Below are positions 30,820 to 41,094 of a stretch of DNA of 64,000 nt, piece after piece; position 1 is the stretch's first letter, and the number at the start of each line of letters is the position of its first letter. Made by a program: the position numbers and the translations under genes. The DNA comes from Haemophilus influenzae (GTDB taxonomy: Bacteria; Pseudomonadota; Gammaproteobacteria; Enterobacterales; Pasteurellaceae), in NCBI GenBank assembly GCA_923172585.1, contig OV298644.1, positions 1,071,427 to 1,135,426 of the forward strand, written 5' to 3'. The notes beneath the pieces are model-generated. The model was not told where the DNA came from and ran no database searches. It saw only the letters and a list, made by a program, of their open reading frames with translations.

Positions 30820-32726
30820 TATTTTTCCTGTTTTCTGCGTAATCCGAAAACGCTAAAAAGTGCGCCAAAGGCCATTAAAATACCGCCCGCCCAAAGCCAA
30901 CGAATCAGTGGTTTATAATGTAAGCGGAAAGTAAATTCCCCTTTGCCGAGAGAATCGCCCATCACAATATATAAATCGCCCCAAAAACCACCATCAAGCC
31001 CCACTTCACTCATTGTCATTGTTCGTACATTGTAATAACGGCGTTCTGGGATAATTTCTGCATAAGGTTTACCATTTTTAGTTACGTCAAAAAAGGCGAC
31101 TTCTGCCGTAAAATTTGGCCCAATTTCATTAGAAAATTGGCGATAATGAAATTCATATTGCCCCAGCGTTTGACTTTGTTGCGGTGCTAAACGCACACCA
31201 ATTTCACTGCCAAAATACCCAGTCATCACCGCACCAATAGTCACAATCGCCACGCCACAGTGTGCTAAAATCATCCCAAATTGAGACAAACGAATTTGTC
31301 GCCAATTTTGCCATAACGTGACGAATAAAAGCCAAATCGCAAGAGTTAATAACACAAAGGCGAAAGCGTGAAAATTCAACGCAGAATTATGGCGTAGCTG
31401 TTGCCAAATCATTAGGCCTGCAAGAATCAAAGACGGAATAAGCAACCACCCATAACGTATCAATAATGTGCGATCAAATTGCCCCTTACGTATGCTAAGC
31501 ACAATTACCATTAAGATTAAAATCGCCGTAATAATGGGGAAGAAAATACTATTAAAATAAGGACTTCCCACCGAAATTGAGCCCCAATTCATCGCTTGGA
31601 ATAACATCGGGTAAAAGGTACCTAAAAAGGTAGAAACCGTCGCAATGGTCAGCAAAATATTCAGTAATAAAATGCCACCCGATTTAGAAATGAACTGAAA
31701 TTTCACCGCACTTTCTGATGAACTTCCCGCTCGTAAAGCGAATAAACCAAAGGCTAACGCTGTCAAAACAAAGAAAATTAATAACAACACATAACCGCGC
31801 GTGTTATCCAATGCAAAGGCGTGCACAGAAGTGAGCGCACCAGAACGAACAATAAACGTGCCTAATACGCTAAAGGCAAAAGCAAGCAGAGAAAAAAGCG
31901 TTGTCCAATAACTAAATACGCCTTGTTTTTCCGTCGCCATTAAACTGTGTAATAATGCCAAACCAAGCAACCAAGGCATTAAAGACGCATTTTCTACGGG
32001 ATCCCAGAACCACCAACCGCCCCAGCCAAGTTCGTAATATGCCCACCAAGCACCAAGCACAATGCCAATGGTTAAAAACAACCAAGAAACCAACACCCAT
32101 CCACGCATTGAGCGGGCAATTTGTCGTGCTGACTGGTTATAAATCAACGCACTCAAACTCATTGCAAAATTTACCGCAAAGCCCACATAGCCAACATATA
32201 ATAAAGGCGGATGGAAAATTAATCCCACATCTTGCAACATTGGATTGAGATCGCGCCCTTCTGCGGGAGCAGGGAAAATGCGTCCAAATGGATTGGAATA
32301 AAATAAAATAAACACCGCAAAACCAAAGCAAATCAATCCCAATAAAGATAAAGATTGAGCGGAAAAAGTGCGGTCATTTTTTCGATTAAAAAAAGCAAAA
32401 GCAGCAAGCCATAAACTCAATGAAAATAACCAAAACAACATTGAACCTTCATGTCCTCCCCAAGTGGCAGCCACTTTAAAAAATGTAGGTAATTGAGAGT
32501 TGGAATGTGCCGCTACATATTCAAGGGTGAAATCATCCACCGCAAAAGAATAAGCAAGCAAACCAATTGAGAACGTCGTCGCAAGGGTAAAAATATAACT
32601 AAGCGGCCAAGCAGCATTAATTAAAGTCGAATTTTTTTTGAATAACCCAAATTGAGGCACTAACGCAAGAAAAAACGCGCTAGCTGTTGCGAGTAAAAGA
32701 AGGAAAAAGCCAAGTTCTGGAAGCAT
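30819..32726 (-). CDS. nrfE: CcmF/NrfE heme lyase
   Basis: A 635-residue polytopic protein of the CcmF/CycK/NrfE family that attaches heme to c-type cytochromes, likely nitrite reductase, on the periplasmic side. [18 protein letters not shown] is an N-terminal signature, and the tryptophan-rich WWD motif reads [18 protein letters not shown]. About 14 membrane segments are visible, with [16 protein letters not shown] in the middle. The C-terminal periplasmic loop precedes a last membrane span. It is the first gene of the cluster with dsbE and the nrfFG-like gene. CcmF and NrfE are hard to separate by motif alone. Confidence 0.85.
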   Translation of the reverse strand: MLPELGFFLLLLATASAFFLALVPQFGLFKKNSTLINAAWPLSYIFTLATTFSIGLLAYSFAVDDFTLEYVAAHSNSQLPTFFKVAATWGGHEGSMLFWLFSLSLWLAAFAFFNRKNDRTFSAQSLSLLGLICFGFAVFILFYSNPFGRIFPAPAEGRDLNPMLQDVGLIFHPPLLYVGYVGFAVNFAMSLSALIYNQSARQIARSMRGWVLVSWLFLTIGIVLGAWWAYYELGWGGWWFWDPVENASLMPWLLGLALLHSLMATEKQGVFSYWTTLFSLLAFAFSVLGTFIVRSGALTSVHAFALDNTRGYVLLLIFFVLTALAFGLFALRAGSSSESAVKFQFISKSGGILLLNILLTIATVSTFLGTFYPMLFQAMNWGSISVGSPYFNSIFFPIITAILILMVIVLSIRKGQFDRTLLIRYGWLLIPSLILAGLMIWQQLRHNSALNFHAFAFVLLTLAIWLLFVTLWQNWRQIRLSQFGMILAHCGVAIVTIGAVMTGYFGSEIGVRLAPQQSQTLGQYEFHYRQFSNEIGPNFTAEVAFFDVTKNGKPYAEIIPERRYYNVRTMTMSEVGLDGGFWGDLYIVMGDSLGKGEFTFRLHYKPLIRWLWAGGILMAFGALFSVFGLRRKQEK

Positions 32727-32797
32727 AATGTCGTCGATTTTTTCGTTGATGCGCAGATAAAGTCGCTAATCAAGTATGTTTCATTAATAAAATTAAA

Positions 32798-32821
32798 AAT
32801 AGCACCTTGATAGGTGCTATT
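32798..32821 (-). terminator. suhB terminator
   Basis: AATAGCACCT (32798-32807) and AGGTGCTATT (32812-32821) form a perfect 10-bp stem with a 4-base loop. On the minus strand TTTTAATTTTATT follows. It lies 14 bases after the suhB stop. Confidence 0.85.
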
Positions 32822-32834
32822 GTGCTTATAAAAA

Positions 32835-33638
32835 TTAATGATTAAATTCAGCACCTAAACAAGGGCGAATTTTATTTAACATTTCTTTAATTATGCGTGA
32901 TGGTGCAGCAATGATATTGCCACTGCGTAAGTAGCCGTTACCAGCATCAAAATCGCAAACTAAACCACCTGCTTCACGCACGATTAAATCGCCAGCAGCA
33001 CAATCCCATGCTTTTAAGCCCATTTCAAAATAACCATCAATACGGTTTGACGCCACATAGCATAAATCTAATGCGGCAGAACCCGTACGACGGAAATCAG
33101 CGGCATCTTCAATTAAGGCATTCATCATTGCAAATTGAGCTGGCATTAATTTTGGTTGTTTGAATGGGAAACCAGTGGCTAAAATTGAACCTTGAATTTC
33201 ACGTTTACTATCTACACGTAAACGTACTTCATTTAATTTTGCGCCTTCACCACGCACAGCGGTAAATAATTCATTACGGATTGGATCGTAAACAACCCCG
33301 ACTTCAGTGCGATTTTTTACACGAACTGCGATAGACACAGAAAAGTGGGGAAGTCCTGTCATAAAATTACGAGTACCATCTAGCGGATCAATAATCCATT
33401 GTACATCGCTATCTTTGCCTTCAATTGCGCCTGTTTCTTCCGTAATAATTGTGTGATCAGGATAAGATTTACGAATAACTTCAATGATTTCTGCTTCAGA
33501 CGCTTTATCAACGTTTGTTACATAATCATTAATACCTTTTTGTGTGCTTTCGATAGCATCACGGCGTTCATAATTTTTAGCAATCACATTGCCCGCTTTT
33601 CGTGCCGCACGAATTGCGATATTTAACATTGGATTCAT
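32835..33638 (-). CDS. suhB: Inositol-1-monophosphatase SuhB
   Basis: SuhB, 267 residues, a Mg2+- and Li+-sensitive phosphatase that also takes part in rRNA transcription antitermination in E. coli. The metal-binding motifs are ITEETGA, WIIDPLDGTRNFMTG and, near the C-terminus, AWDCAAGDLIVREAGG. Length and order are normal. It is transcribed alone and ends at a strong hairpin; comN diverges from it. Confidence 0.94.
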   Translation of the reverse strand: MNPMLNIAIRAARKAGNVIAKNYERRDAIESTQKGINDYVTNVDKASEAEIIEVIRKSYPDHTIITEETGAIEGKDSDVQWIIDPLDGTRNFMTGLPHFSVSIAVRVKNRTEVGVVYDPIRNELFTAVRGEGAKLNEVRLRVDSKREIQGSILATGFPFKQPKLMPAQFAMMNALIEDAADFRRTGSAALDLCYVASNRIDGYFEMGLKAWDCAAGDLIVREAGGLVCDFDAGNGYLRSGNIIAAPSRIIKEMLNKIRPCLGAEFNH

Positions 33639-33750
33639 ATTTCCACCAGCTTTTAAAGAACAGAAAAATTCCGCGCCATTATAGCGAGATTTGCCAAAAT
33701 AACCAGTTGAAAATCATAAAACAGTGGTTTTTATAGGTTTTCAGAAAAAC

Positions 33751-33771
33751 TTTGCGATACAGATCGCAAAA
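33751..33771 (+). promoter_or_regulatory. CRP-S site of the competence operon comNOPQ
   Basis: TTTGCGATACAGATCGCAAAA is a clear dyad with the CRP-S core TGCGA-N6-TCGCA. CRP-S sites need both CRP and Sxy and mark the H. influenzae competence regulon. The site ends 66 bases before the comN start at 33838. Confidence 0.9.
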
Positions 33772-33837
33772 ATCAGATCAAGTGATTTTTCTACCCATTA
33801 TTTATGGTTAAAGTGCGGTGGAAAATTGGAGCGTTTT

Positions 33838-34350
33838 ATGCAGAAAGGTATGACATTAGTGGAATTATTGATTGGGTTAGCCATTATCAGTATTGCGCTG
33901 AATTTTGCAGTACCATTATGGAAAACCGATTCACCTAAAACGATTTTAGCCAAAGAGCAACATCGCCTGTATTTATTTCTACGCCAAATTCAGGCTCGGG
34001 CAGAAAATTCATCGGAAGTGTGGTTTTTACTTATCAATCGTAATCTTGCGACACAGCAATGGTGCTTAACAGCACAAGTAAAAAATAACCAAACTTGTGA
34101 TTGTTTAAATCCGATAAATTGCCCGAAAGAGGTTTATGCTCATTTTTATTACCCTTATTTTCCTAACAAAACGATGATTCAAAGTCATCATATTTATCCA
34201 AAAGAAATCACGAGATTTGATGGCATTCGTAATACTATTGTTACTCGTTGCTTTATTTTGCAAGCTGAAAATGAACGTACGTTATTTTTATTTTTCAATG
34301 TTGGCAGTATTCGTTTGAAAACTAATCAATTTGATAGTGCTTGTAATTAA
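33838..34350 (+). CDS. comN: Competence pseudopilin-like protein ComN
   Basis: A 170-residue type IV pilin-like protein. It starts MQKGMTLVELLIGLAIISIA: a prepilin peptidase site (G before M, with TLVE giving Glu at +5) followed by the hydrophobic helix, of the GspH/FimT kind. The start at 33838 follows GGAG; an upstream in-frame start would add unrelated residues. It is the first gene of comNOPQ, under a CRP-S site, and needed for or induced with DNA uptake in H. influenzae. An uptake sequence lies just before it (33811-33819). Its stop abuts comO. Confidence 0.85.
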   Translation: MQKGMTLVELLIGLAIISIALNFAVPLWKTDSPKTILAKEQHRLYLFLRQIQARAENSSEVWFLLINRNLATQQWCLTAQVKNNQTCDCLNPINCPKEVYAHFYYPYFPNKTMIQSHHIYPKEITRFDGIRNTIVTRCFILQAENERTLFLFFNVGSIRLKTNQFDSACN

Positions 34351-35081
34351 TGATGAAAGTATTATTAAAAGGGCAAACCCTATTAGCACTGATGATTTCA
34401 CTGTCTTTGTCGTCTTTATTATTGCTAAGCATTTCGCATTTTTATGTGCAAATACAAACGCAAAATCAACACATGTTATTACATTTAAAGTTACAAGCTG
34501 AATTACAACGAACATTACAGTTAATAGGTAAAGATCTTCGCCGATTAGGATTTCGAGCATTAAATGCAAAACTGACGGAAAGCAATTTATCTTTATTTGA
34601 ATTAGATGAACAAGGCACAGCTATTTTTATTAGCCAAGAAGATAATGCGCCACCTAATAGCTGCGTGTTGTTCTTTTATGATTTAAATAAAAATGGGTGT
34701 ATTGGCAAAGGTTCGCCGAAAACCTGTATGAAAAAAGGTAAAAATACATCTAAAAGTAGTACTGAAGAATTATTCGGCTATAAAGTGAGTAACAAAATGA
34801 TAAAAACCAAACTGACTTATCAAAGTGTTATTCCTACTAATTGCACGGCAGAAACTTGTAAACGTGCTTTTCAACAAACCGCTTGTAACGCTGGTGGTGG
34901 ATGGGCAGATTTATTAGATAACAACGAATATGAAATCACTAGGTTACAATTTAATTGGTTAATTGAAGGCAAAGGATTAGAAATCAAGCTAAAAGGAAAT
35001 TTAAAACAAACCCCAAATATCAGTTATGAAACATCCCTTGTTGTTGCACTATGGAATCAAAAATTACGGAATCAAAAATAA
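34350..35081 (+). CDS. comO: Competence pseudopilin-like protein ComO
   Basis: A 243-residue protein starting MMKVLLKGQTLLALMISLSL, with a hydrophobic N-terminal helix and a GQTLLALM prepilin-like site, like PilW minor pilins. The periplasmic part contains a cysteine-rich segment (TNCTAETCKRAFQQTACNAG) that probably forms disulfides. The start overlaps the comN stop and the end overlaps comP, so translation is coupled. The role in the uptake pseudopilus is inferred from the operon. Confidence 0.82.
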   Translation: MMKVLLKGQTLLALMISLSLSSLLLLSISHFYVQIQTQNQHMLLHLKLQAELQRTLQLIGKDLRRLGFRALNAKLTESNLSLFELDEQGTAIFISQEDNAPPNSCVLFFYDLNKNGCIGKGSPKTCMKKGKNTSKSSTEELFGYKVSNKMIKTKLTYQSVIPTNCTAETCKRAFQQTACNAGGGWADLLDNNEYEITRLQFNWLIEGKGLEIKLKGNLKQTPNISYETSLVVALWNQKLRNQK

Positions 35082-35764
35082 TGACTATACAAAAAGGCAT
35101 TATCACGCTGACTATTCTGATTTTTATTTCAGGTTTATTAACCGTAATCTTATTGTTGGATGACAACCATTTAAGTTTTTTTCGTGCACAACAAAATCAA
35201 CGAAAACACTATGTGGAAAGAACATTACAACTGCAAAAAATGACCGCGGAGAAAAAACAAACTGCCTGTCTTGATTTACCCTTAAATAATAATGAAAGTG
35301 TGAAGCAAATCAGCATCGCCCTTGAGGGTGCCACCGATGCAATTCAATATTTTCTTTGGTGTGAAAGAATGAGCCTATTTAAAAAATCGCCTAAAAAGGG
35401 AGATAATCAAGGCGCATTGAAAGATTTTGTGAGTGGCGAAAAACTTGCCTATTTTCGACCGCACTTTTCTTCCCTGCCCAGAATTTTAAACGCGAATAAA
35501 ATGCCTAAACTTTATTGGTTTTCAGATTCACAAGCAGAAGTTGAAATTAATGGCACAGTATCTGCCGTATTAATTGCAGAGGGCGATTTAAAATTGACTG
35601 GCAAAGGGAGGATTAGTGGTGCAGTGATTACCAGCGGGAATTTAACTTTAGATGGCGTAACTTTAGCTTATGGGAAAAAGACGGTGGTTGCTTTAGTGCA
35701 ACAATATAGTCAGTGGCAGTTAGCAGAAAAAAGTTGGAGTGATTTTAATGTTCAGGATGAATAA
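35081..35764 (+). CDS. comP: Competence operon protein ComP
   Basis: A 227-residue membrane-anchored protein. The start at 35081 (TAATG with the comO stop) gives MTIQKGIITLTILIFISGLL, a KG-hydrophobic start like PilX minor pilins but without a clear Glu at +5. The C-terminal half is rich in beta strands (AVLIAEGDLKLTGKGRISGA, VITSGNLTLDGVTLAYGKKT), suggesting a beta-helix-like fold. It is the third gene of comNOPQ. One uptake sequence (35458-35466) lies inside. Confidence 0.82.
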   Translation: MTIQKGIITLTILIFISGLLTVILLLDDNHLSFFRAQQNQRKHYVERTLQLQKMTAEKKQTACLDLPLNNNESVKQISIALEGATDAIQYFLWCERMSLFKKSPKKGDNQGALKDFVSGEKLAYFRPHFSSLPRILNANKMPKLYWFSDSQAEVEINGTVSAVLIAEGDLKLTGKGRISGAVITSGNLTLDGVTLAYGKKTVVALVQQYSQWQLAEKSWSDFNVQDE

Positions 35765-36044
35765 AGGAATATCTTTTATTACATTGTTATTTTCTTTAGC
35801 TTTATTTAGCGTTTTATTTCTTGTTTTTAATCAATGGACGGCAAGCCAAAGAAAAAGTGCGGTAAAAACTTATCAAGATTTTCAGGCAATACAGATTGCG
35901 GAGAATCAAGCTCAACGCCAATTTTTAGGGTTAGCTTGTGAACAATTGATACAACAAAATGGCTTAACTTTTCGTATTCAATGTGAAAATGAACGTATTA
36001 TTGTGCGTTATCCTACGAGTGAAATTTTGATAAAAACTCAGTAA
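35748..36044 (+). CDS. comQ: Competence pseudopilin-like protein ComQ
   Basis: A 98-residue protein starting MFRMNKGISFITLLFSLALF, with a KG-ISFIT prepilin-like site and one hydrophobic helix. The start at 35748 is chosen because GGAG lies 9 bases before it; the ATG at 35757 is an alternative. It overlaps the end of comP by 17 bases. Last of the four competence genes; recC starts 45 bases later and may share the transcript. An uptake sequence (35855-35863) is inside. Confidence 0.8.
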   Translation: MFRMNKGISFITLLFSLALFSVLFLVFNQWTASQRKSAVKTYQDFQAIQIAENQAQRQFLGLACEQLIQQNGLTFRIQCENERIIVRYPTSEILIKTQ

Positions 36045-36089
36045 AATGGCGTTGTTTTTTCTAGGTTAAATCATCAAAAGGTCGCCATT

Positions 36090-39000
36090 GTGTTCATTGT
36101 TTATTATTCCAATCAGCTTGAAAAACAAAAAGAAATTCTTTCTTCATTATTCAAATCTTTACCGCCTGAAGATCCTTTTCAACAAGATATTATCTTGGTG
36201 CAAAGCCCTAATATGGCGCAATGGCTACAAATTGAACTTGCCAAAGAAACAGGTATTTCAGCAAACCTAAAATTTCCTATGCCAGCCAGTTTTATATGGC
36301 AACTTTATACACAAAATTTACCCGCAACGGCATTAGAGAACCCTTTTGATAAAGATTCAATGATGTGGCGTTTAATGCGATTAATCCCAACTTTTCTCGA
36401 GAAAGAAAATTTTTCACCTTTACGCAATTATTTAGCGTCCTCGCCACATTCTGAACAATATAAACTTTATCAACTCAGCAGTAAAATAGCCGACTTATTT
36501 GACCAATATTTAGTTTATCGACCTGAATGGATTTTTGCTTGGGAAAAAGGCGAAGATGAACAAATCACTGATCAAATACAAAAACAGCAACCTAACTTAA
36601 ACGATACTTTGTTTGCGCAAATTCAAGGCAATACAAAATGGCAAGGTGAGTTATGGCGTGCGTTGGTCGTCGATGTTAAATCAGATGTTAATGAAGCCAC
36701 CCATCGAGCAGCTTTGCATAATCAATTCTTAGCCTTGCTTGCCGATAAAAAAGCACCGAAAAAATTACCTTCACGCATATTTATTTTTGGTATTCCTGCG
36801 CTTCCAACTGCTTATCTTAATATTTTGCAAGCGATATCCTCTGAAGTGGATATTCATTTATTTTTTAATAATCCTTGCCAAGAATATTGGGGAGATATTA
36901 GTGATCTACGCCTTGATTATTTGCGTTCTCGCCAGCGTTATCAATTCAATAAACAAGATGAAAATCAACCGCTCTTTTCCGAGGATCAACTTTCTCAACT
37001 AGAAAACGCTCAGTTTGACGTCACTTATCAAAAAGAAAACCTTCAACTAGGCAATCTATTACTGGCGGCTTGGGAAAAAATGGGGCGAGATTTTCTCTAT
37101 ACATTGGTGAGAGATGAAGAACATATTCCAACTTATCCCGTCAATGCCTATCAAGAAATTGAGTCGAACAGTTTACTTGGACAATTACAGTCTCAAATTC
37201 TGCATTTAGAAAATAAACCGTTAAATATCGCAAAAAATGACCGCACTTTAACCCTACATTCTTGCCACAGTGCTATGCGAGAAGTGGAAGTATTGCACGA
37301 TTATTTACTGGATTTATTCAATCAAGATCTTAGCCTTACGCCAAAAGATGTGGTTGTTATGGTGGCAGATATTAACCAATACACACCCTATATTCAGGCA
37401 GTTTTCGGGCAAAAAAATGGAGATGCACCACAAATTCCATTTTCACTTTCAGATAATAAACTTTCAGAAAGCGATGTGTTGGTATCAAGTTACTTAACTT
37501 TATTACGCTTAAAAGAAAGCAATTTTAGTGCAGAAGATGTCTTGGCATTGTTGGATATTCCTGCGATGCGAGAGCGATTTAATAATTCACTTGCTGATTT
37601 ACCATTAGTGCGAGAATGGGTAACGGATTCAGGGATTCGTGTCAGTTTGCAAAAAAATCAAGATGGCATCAATTTCAATTCTTGGCAGGCTGGATTAGAA
37701 CGAATGATTTTAGGCTATGCGATGCGTGAAGAACAGGGCATTTGGCAAGATAGTCTGGGCTTAAACAGCAGTTATGGCTTAAAGGGCGAGCTTGCTGGAA
37801 ATTTATCTCACTTTTTCACCGCACTTTCCGCGCTGCATGAAACGCTGCAACAAGCACATTCCATCGAAAAATGGCAAGAAATTTTAACCGCACTTTTATC
37901 GGATTTCTTCGTGCGAAATGAAGACACAAGCGACATGATTTTCTATATTCAAGAGAAAATTAATGAATTAGCTGAGCATCTAAAAACGCTCCATTTTAAT
38001 GAAGAATTACAAGCAGAAGTGATCGCCGATGTCATCACAATGAAATTGGAAGATGCGCCAAATAGCCTCAAATTCCTTGCAGGAAAAGTAAATTTCTGCA
38101 CCTTATTACCAATGCGTTCAGTGCCATTCAAAGTGGTTTGTTTACTTGGAATGAATGATGCGGATTACCCAAGAACACAAACACCAAACAGTTTTGATTT
38201 AATGCAATATCATTATCAAAAAGGCGATCGTGTTCGCCGTGATGATGATCGCTATTTGTTCTTAGAAGCCTTATTGGCAGCACGTGATTATTGCTATATC
38301 AGCTATGTTGGGCGTTCCATTACAGATAATCAACCGAAAGAACCTTCTGTATTGGTAAGCCAACTGTTGGATTATATTAATCAAGGTCAAATGGAAAATG
38401 TCCTTACTGTCATTGAACATCCAATGACCGCATTTAGCCCAGATAATTTCAAATATAACGAAAAATTTACCCGCTCTTTTGCGACAAAATGGTTGCCAAT
38501 AGCACAATTTGACACGACTTCTAGCAATTCAGAATTTGCCGTCACGATGACCGAAAACCTAGAAAAAATAGAAGAAATTGAACTGGATTCTTTAGTCAGC
38601 TTTGTGGAAAATCCAGTGAAATTTTTCTTTGAAAAACAACTTGGTGTTTATTTCCGCGATAAAGATGAACGCATTGCTGACAGTGAAAACTTCACTTTAA
38701 GTGGGTTAGATAATTATTCTCTCAATAATGACTTAATTTACCTTGATGAACAAAATTTTGCTGATTATTTTAGACAAGCAGAAGTAAAAGGCGTGTTACC
38801 GCGCGCAGAGTTTGGAAAGGTTTATGCTGAAAATATTCGCGACAATGTTCTAGAATTTAAAGAGAAAATAGCCGATCTTGGCGAGCCTAAACAGGCTTCT
38901 ATAGATTTTAATATTGCCGTAGATTGGCAAAACGAAAATCAAAAAATACGTTTATTTGGTTATATGGACGCTTTATTTGGCGATAATTCACAAGTCATTC

Positions 39001-39470
39001 ACTGGCATTTTGCGAAATACAAAGATCGTTATTGTATTCGTCCTTGGATTTATTATTTAATTCAATGTGTTACACAAGAAAATGCGGTACCAGCAAAATT
39101 AATTACGCAAGATAAGGTTCTCGAATTACCGCCTATTGAGCGTGAAGTTGCGCTTGCTCAATTACAAACTTATGTAAAAGATTATTTACAAAGTCAAATT
39201 GAAATCCAATTGGTGCCAACCATAAGAAATATTAATGATTTTATTGTAGACGATGAAAGTGCGGTAGATTTTGACAACGTTTTTGAAAAACTTCAGGCAT
39301 TAACTGAAAGTAATGGTTTCGGTTCAAAAGCCGATCCATATTGGTCACGAGTATTAGCGCAGACCTCAAGATTTAAACAACCTGAAAATATTGCAAAATT
39401 ATTAAAACAAACAAAAGCTTGGTTTGGCTTATTATTCGCACAAAAGAAGACAAGAAAGGCACAAAGCTAA
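36090..39470 (+). CDS. recC: Exodeoxyribonuclease V gamma subunit RecC
   Basis: RecC, 1126 residues, the Chi-recognition subunit of RecBCD, which loads RecA at double-strand ends. It starts at a GTG with AAAAGG 8 bases before: MFIVYYSNQLEKQKEILSSL. Family blocks include VQSPNMAQWLQIELAKETGI, SCHSAMREVEVLHDYLLDLF and MRSVPFKVVCLLGMNDADYP, plus FSLSDNKLSESDVLVSSYLT. The nuclease-like C-terminal domain is degenerate, as in all RecC. Position after comQ may tie it to competence, but CRP control is inference. Four uptake sequences are inside (37240, 37818, 37887, 39257). Confidence 0.95.
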   Translation: MFIVYYSNQLEKQKEILSSLFKSLPPEDPFQQDIILVQSPNMAQWLQIELAKETGISANLKFPMPASFIWQLYTQNLPATALENPFDKDSMMWRLMRLIPTFLEKENFSPLRNYLASSPHSEQYKLYQLSSKIADLFDQYLVYRPEWIFAWEKGEDEQITDQIQKQQPNLNDTLFAQIQGNTKWQGELWRALVVDVKSDVNEATHRAALHNQFLALLADKKAPKKLPSRIFIFGIPALPTAYLNILQAISSEVDIHLFFNNPCQEYWGDISDLRLDYLRSRQRYQFNKQDENQPLFSEDQLSQLENAQFDVTYQKENLQLGNLLLAAWEKMGRDFLYTLVRDEEHIPTYPVNAYQEIESNSLLGQLQSQILHLENKPLNIAKNDRTLTLHSCHSAMREVEVLHDYLLDLFNQDLSLTPKDVVVMVADINQYTPYIQAVFGQKNGDAPQIPFSLSDNKLSESDVLVSSYLTLLRLKESNFSAEDVLALLDIPAMRERFNNSLADLPLVREWVTDSGIRVSLQKNQDGINFNSWQAGLERMILGYAMREEQGIWQDSLGLNSSYGLKGELAGNLSHFFTALSALHETLQQAHSIEKWQEILTALLSDFFVRNEDTSDMIFYIQEKINELAEHLKTLHFNEELQAEVIADVITMKLEDAPNSLKFLAGKVNFCTLLPMRSVPFKVVCLLGMNDADYPRTQTPNSFDLMQYHYQKGDRVRRDDDRYLFLEALLAARDYCYISYVGRSITDNQPKEPSVLVSQLLDYINQGQMENVLTVIEHPMTAFSPDNFKYNEKFTRSFATKWLPIAQFDTTSSNSEFAVTMTENLEKIEEIELDSLVSFVENPVKFFFEKQLGVYFRDKDERIADSENFTLSGLDNYSLNNDLIYLDEQNFADYFRQAEVKGVLPRAEFGKVYAENIRDNVLEFKEKIADLGEPKQASIDFNIAVDWQNENQKIRLFGYMDALFGDNSQVIHWHFAKYKDRYCIRPWIYYLIQCVTQENAVPAKLITQDKVLELPPIEREVALAQLQTYVKDYLQSQIEIQLVPTIRNINDFIVDDESAVDFDNVFEKLQALTESNGFGSKADPYWSRVLAQTSRFKQPENIAKLLKQTKAWFGLLFAQKKTRKAQS

Positions 39471-39524
39471 TCGTCAAATAACCTATTTTTTAGTAGAATA
39501 ACACCCTTTTATGGAGAATTATCT

Positions 39525-39973
39525 ATGCACTGTCCATTTTGTGATACAGAAGAAACTAAAGTCATTGATAGCCGTTTAGTATCTGATGGTTATCAAGTTC
39601 GCCGCCGCCGTGAGTGCGGTCATTGTCACGAACGTTTTACTACTTTTGAAATGGCAGAATTAATCATACCGAAAATTATCAAAACTGATGGTACACGTGA
39701 GCCATTCAATGAAGATAAATTGCGCAGCGGTATTCAACACGCCTTAGAAAAACGTCCTGTAAGTGCAGATGATGTAGAAAAAGCAATTAATCACATAATT
39801 CTTCAACTGCGTGCAACTGGAGAACGTGAAGTGCCAAGTAAGTTAGTGGGTAAACTTGCGATGAATGAATTAAAAAACTCGATAAAGTGGCTTATATTCG
39901 TTTTGCATCAGTCTATTTAAGTTTTGATGATATTGATCAATTCACTATCGAAATTGAAAAATTAAAGGATTAA
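39525..39973 (+). pseudogene. nrdR: Transcriptional repressor NrdR, -1 frameshift near the end
   Basis: NrdR represses ribonucleotide reductase genes using ATP/dATP as signal. The zinc ribbon is [15 protein letters not shown] and [12 protein letters not shown] (four cysteines), followed by the ATP-cone with [20 protein letters not shown]. The frame breaks in an A run of six at 39872-39877 where seven are expected. Reading on after the break gives [20 protein letters not shown] and ends at 39973, 149 residues in all, the normal length. ribD starts 2 bases later. The run-length break suggests a sequencing error. Confidence 0.9.
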
Positions 39974-39975
39974 TT

Positions 39976-41094
39976 ATGCTTGAATTCTCCTCACAAGATT
40001 GCGTATTTATGCAACGTGCCTTAGATTTAGCCGCCAAAGGTCAATATACCACTACACCGAACCCATCGGTGGGATGCGTATTGGTTAAAAATGGTGAAAT
40101 TGTGGGGGAAGGCTTTCATTTTAAGGCAGGACAACCTCATGCTGAACGTGTTGCTTTAGCTCAAGCTGGCGAAAATGCTAAAGGTGCAACAGCTTATGTT
40201 ACGCTTGAGCCTTGTGCTCACTATGGGAGAACACCACCTTGTGCATTAGGATTAATTGAGGCGGGCGTAGTGAAAGTCATTGCGGCTATGCAAGATCCGA
40301 ATCCTCAAGTCGCAGGAAAAGGTTTGAAAATGTTGTCTGATGCTGGTATCGAAAGTGCGGTGAATTTATTAAACGATCAAGCGGAAAAAATAAATAAAGG
40401 TTTTTTAAAACGAATGCGTCAAGGTATGCCTTTTGTTCAACTCAAACTCGCCATGAGTTTAGATGGACGAACTGCAATGGCAAGTGGAGAAAGTAAATGG
40501 ATTACGGGCCCAGATGCTCGTTCGGACGTACAAAAAATGCGAGCAAAATCATCCGCACTTTTATCTACTTCTGCGACAGTAATTGCAGATGATCCAAGCC
40601 TTAATGTACGCTGGGACGAATTTCCTGAAAATCTTAAAACAGGATATAAAAAAGAATGGCTTCGCCAGCCTGTGCGAGTCATTTTAGATTCACAACATCG
40701 CATTCAGCCGACTCATAAACTTTTTTTAACCCATTCTCCCGTTTGGTTAGTCTCTAGTGAGCCACGAGATTTAACAGGCTTTCCTGATTTTTGTGAACAA
40801 ATTATTCTTCCGAAAGAAAATTTACTAAAAGAATTAATGCGAGAACTGGGAAAACGACAAATCAATACCCTTTGGGTAGAAGCTGGAGCAAATTTAGCGG
40901 GCAGTTTAATTGATGCGAAATTAGTGGATGAATTGATTATTTACATTGCACCAAAATTACTTGGAGACAATGCTCGTGGTTTATGCCAATTACCGAATTT
41001 AACTAAACTTGCCGATGCACCATTATGGCAACTCAATGAATTAGAACAAATCGGTGACGATATAAAATTAACTTACACACCGAAAGGAGTCTAA
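39976..41094 (+). CDS. ribD: Bifunctional riboflavin deaminase/reductase RibD
   Basis: RibD, 372 residues, carries out two steps of riboflavin synthesis. The N-terminal deaminase domain has the zinc motif HAERVALAQAGE and PCAHYGRTPPC. The C-terminal NADPH-dependent reductase domain begins near LKLAMSLDGRTAMASGESKW and includes NTLWVEAGANLAGSLIDAKL. nrdR-ribD is a common order. degS starts immediately after the stop. The gene contains one uptake sequence (40353-40361). Confidence 0.95.
   Translation: MLEFSSQDCVFMQRALDLAAKGQYTTTPNPSVGCVLVKNGEIVGEGFHFKAGQPHAERVALAQAGENAKGATAYVTLEPCAHYGRTPPCALGLIEAGVVKVIAAMQDPNPQVAGKGLKMLSDAGIESAVNLLNDQAEKINKGFLKRMRQGMPFVQLKLAMSLDGRTAMASGESKWITGPDARSDVQKMRAKSSALLSTSATVIADDPSLNVRWDEFPENLKTGYKKEWLRQPVRVILDSQHRIQPTHKLFLTHSPVWLVSSEPRDLTGFPDFCEQIILPKENLLKELMRELGKRQINTLWVEAGANLAGSLIDAKLVDELIIYIAPKLLGDNARGLCQLPNLTKLADAPLWQLNELEQIGDDIKLTYTPKGV

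Noticed and set aside
34288-34569. Minus-strand frame opposite comN/comO
   Set aside because: It starts inside comO, crosses the coupled junction and shows no family resemblance.
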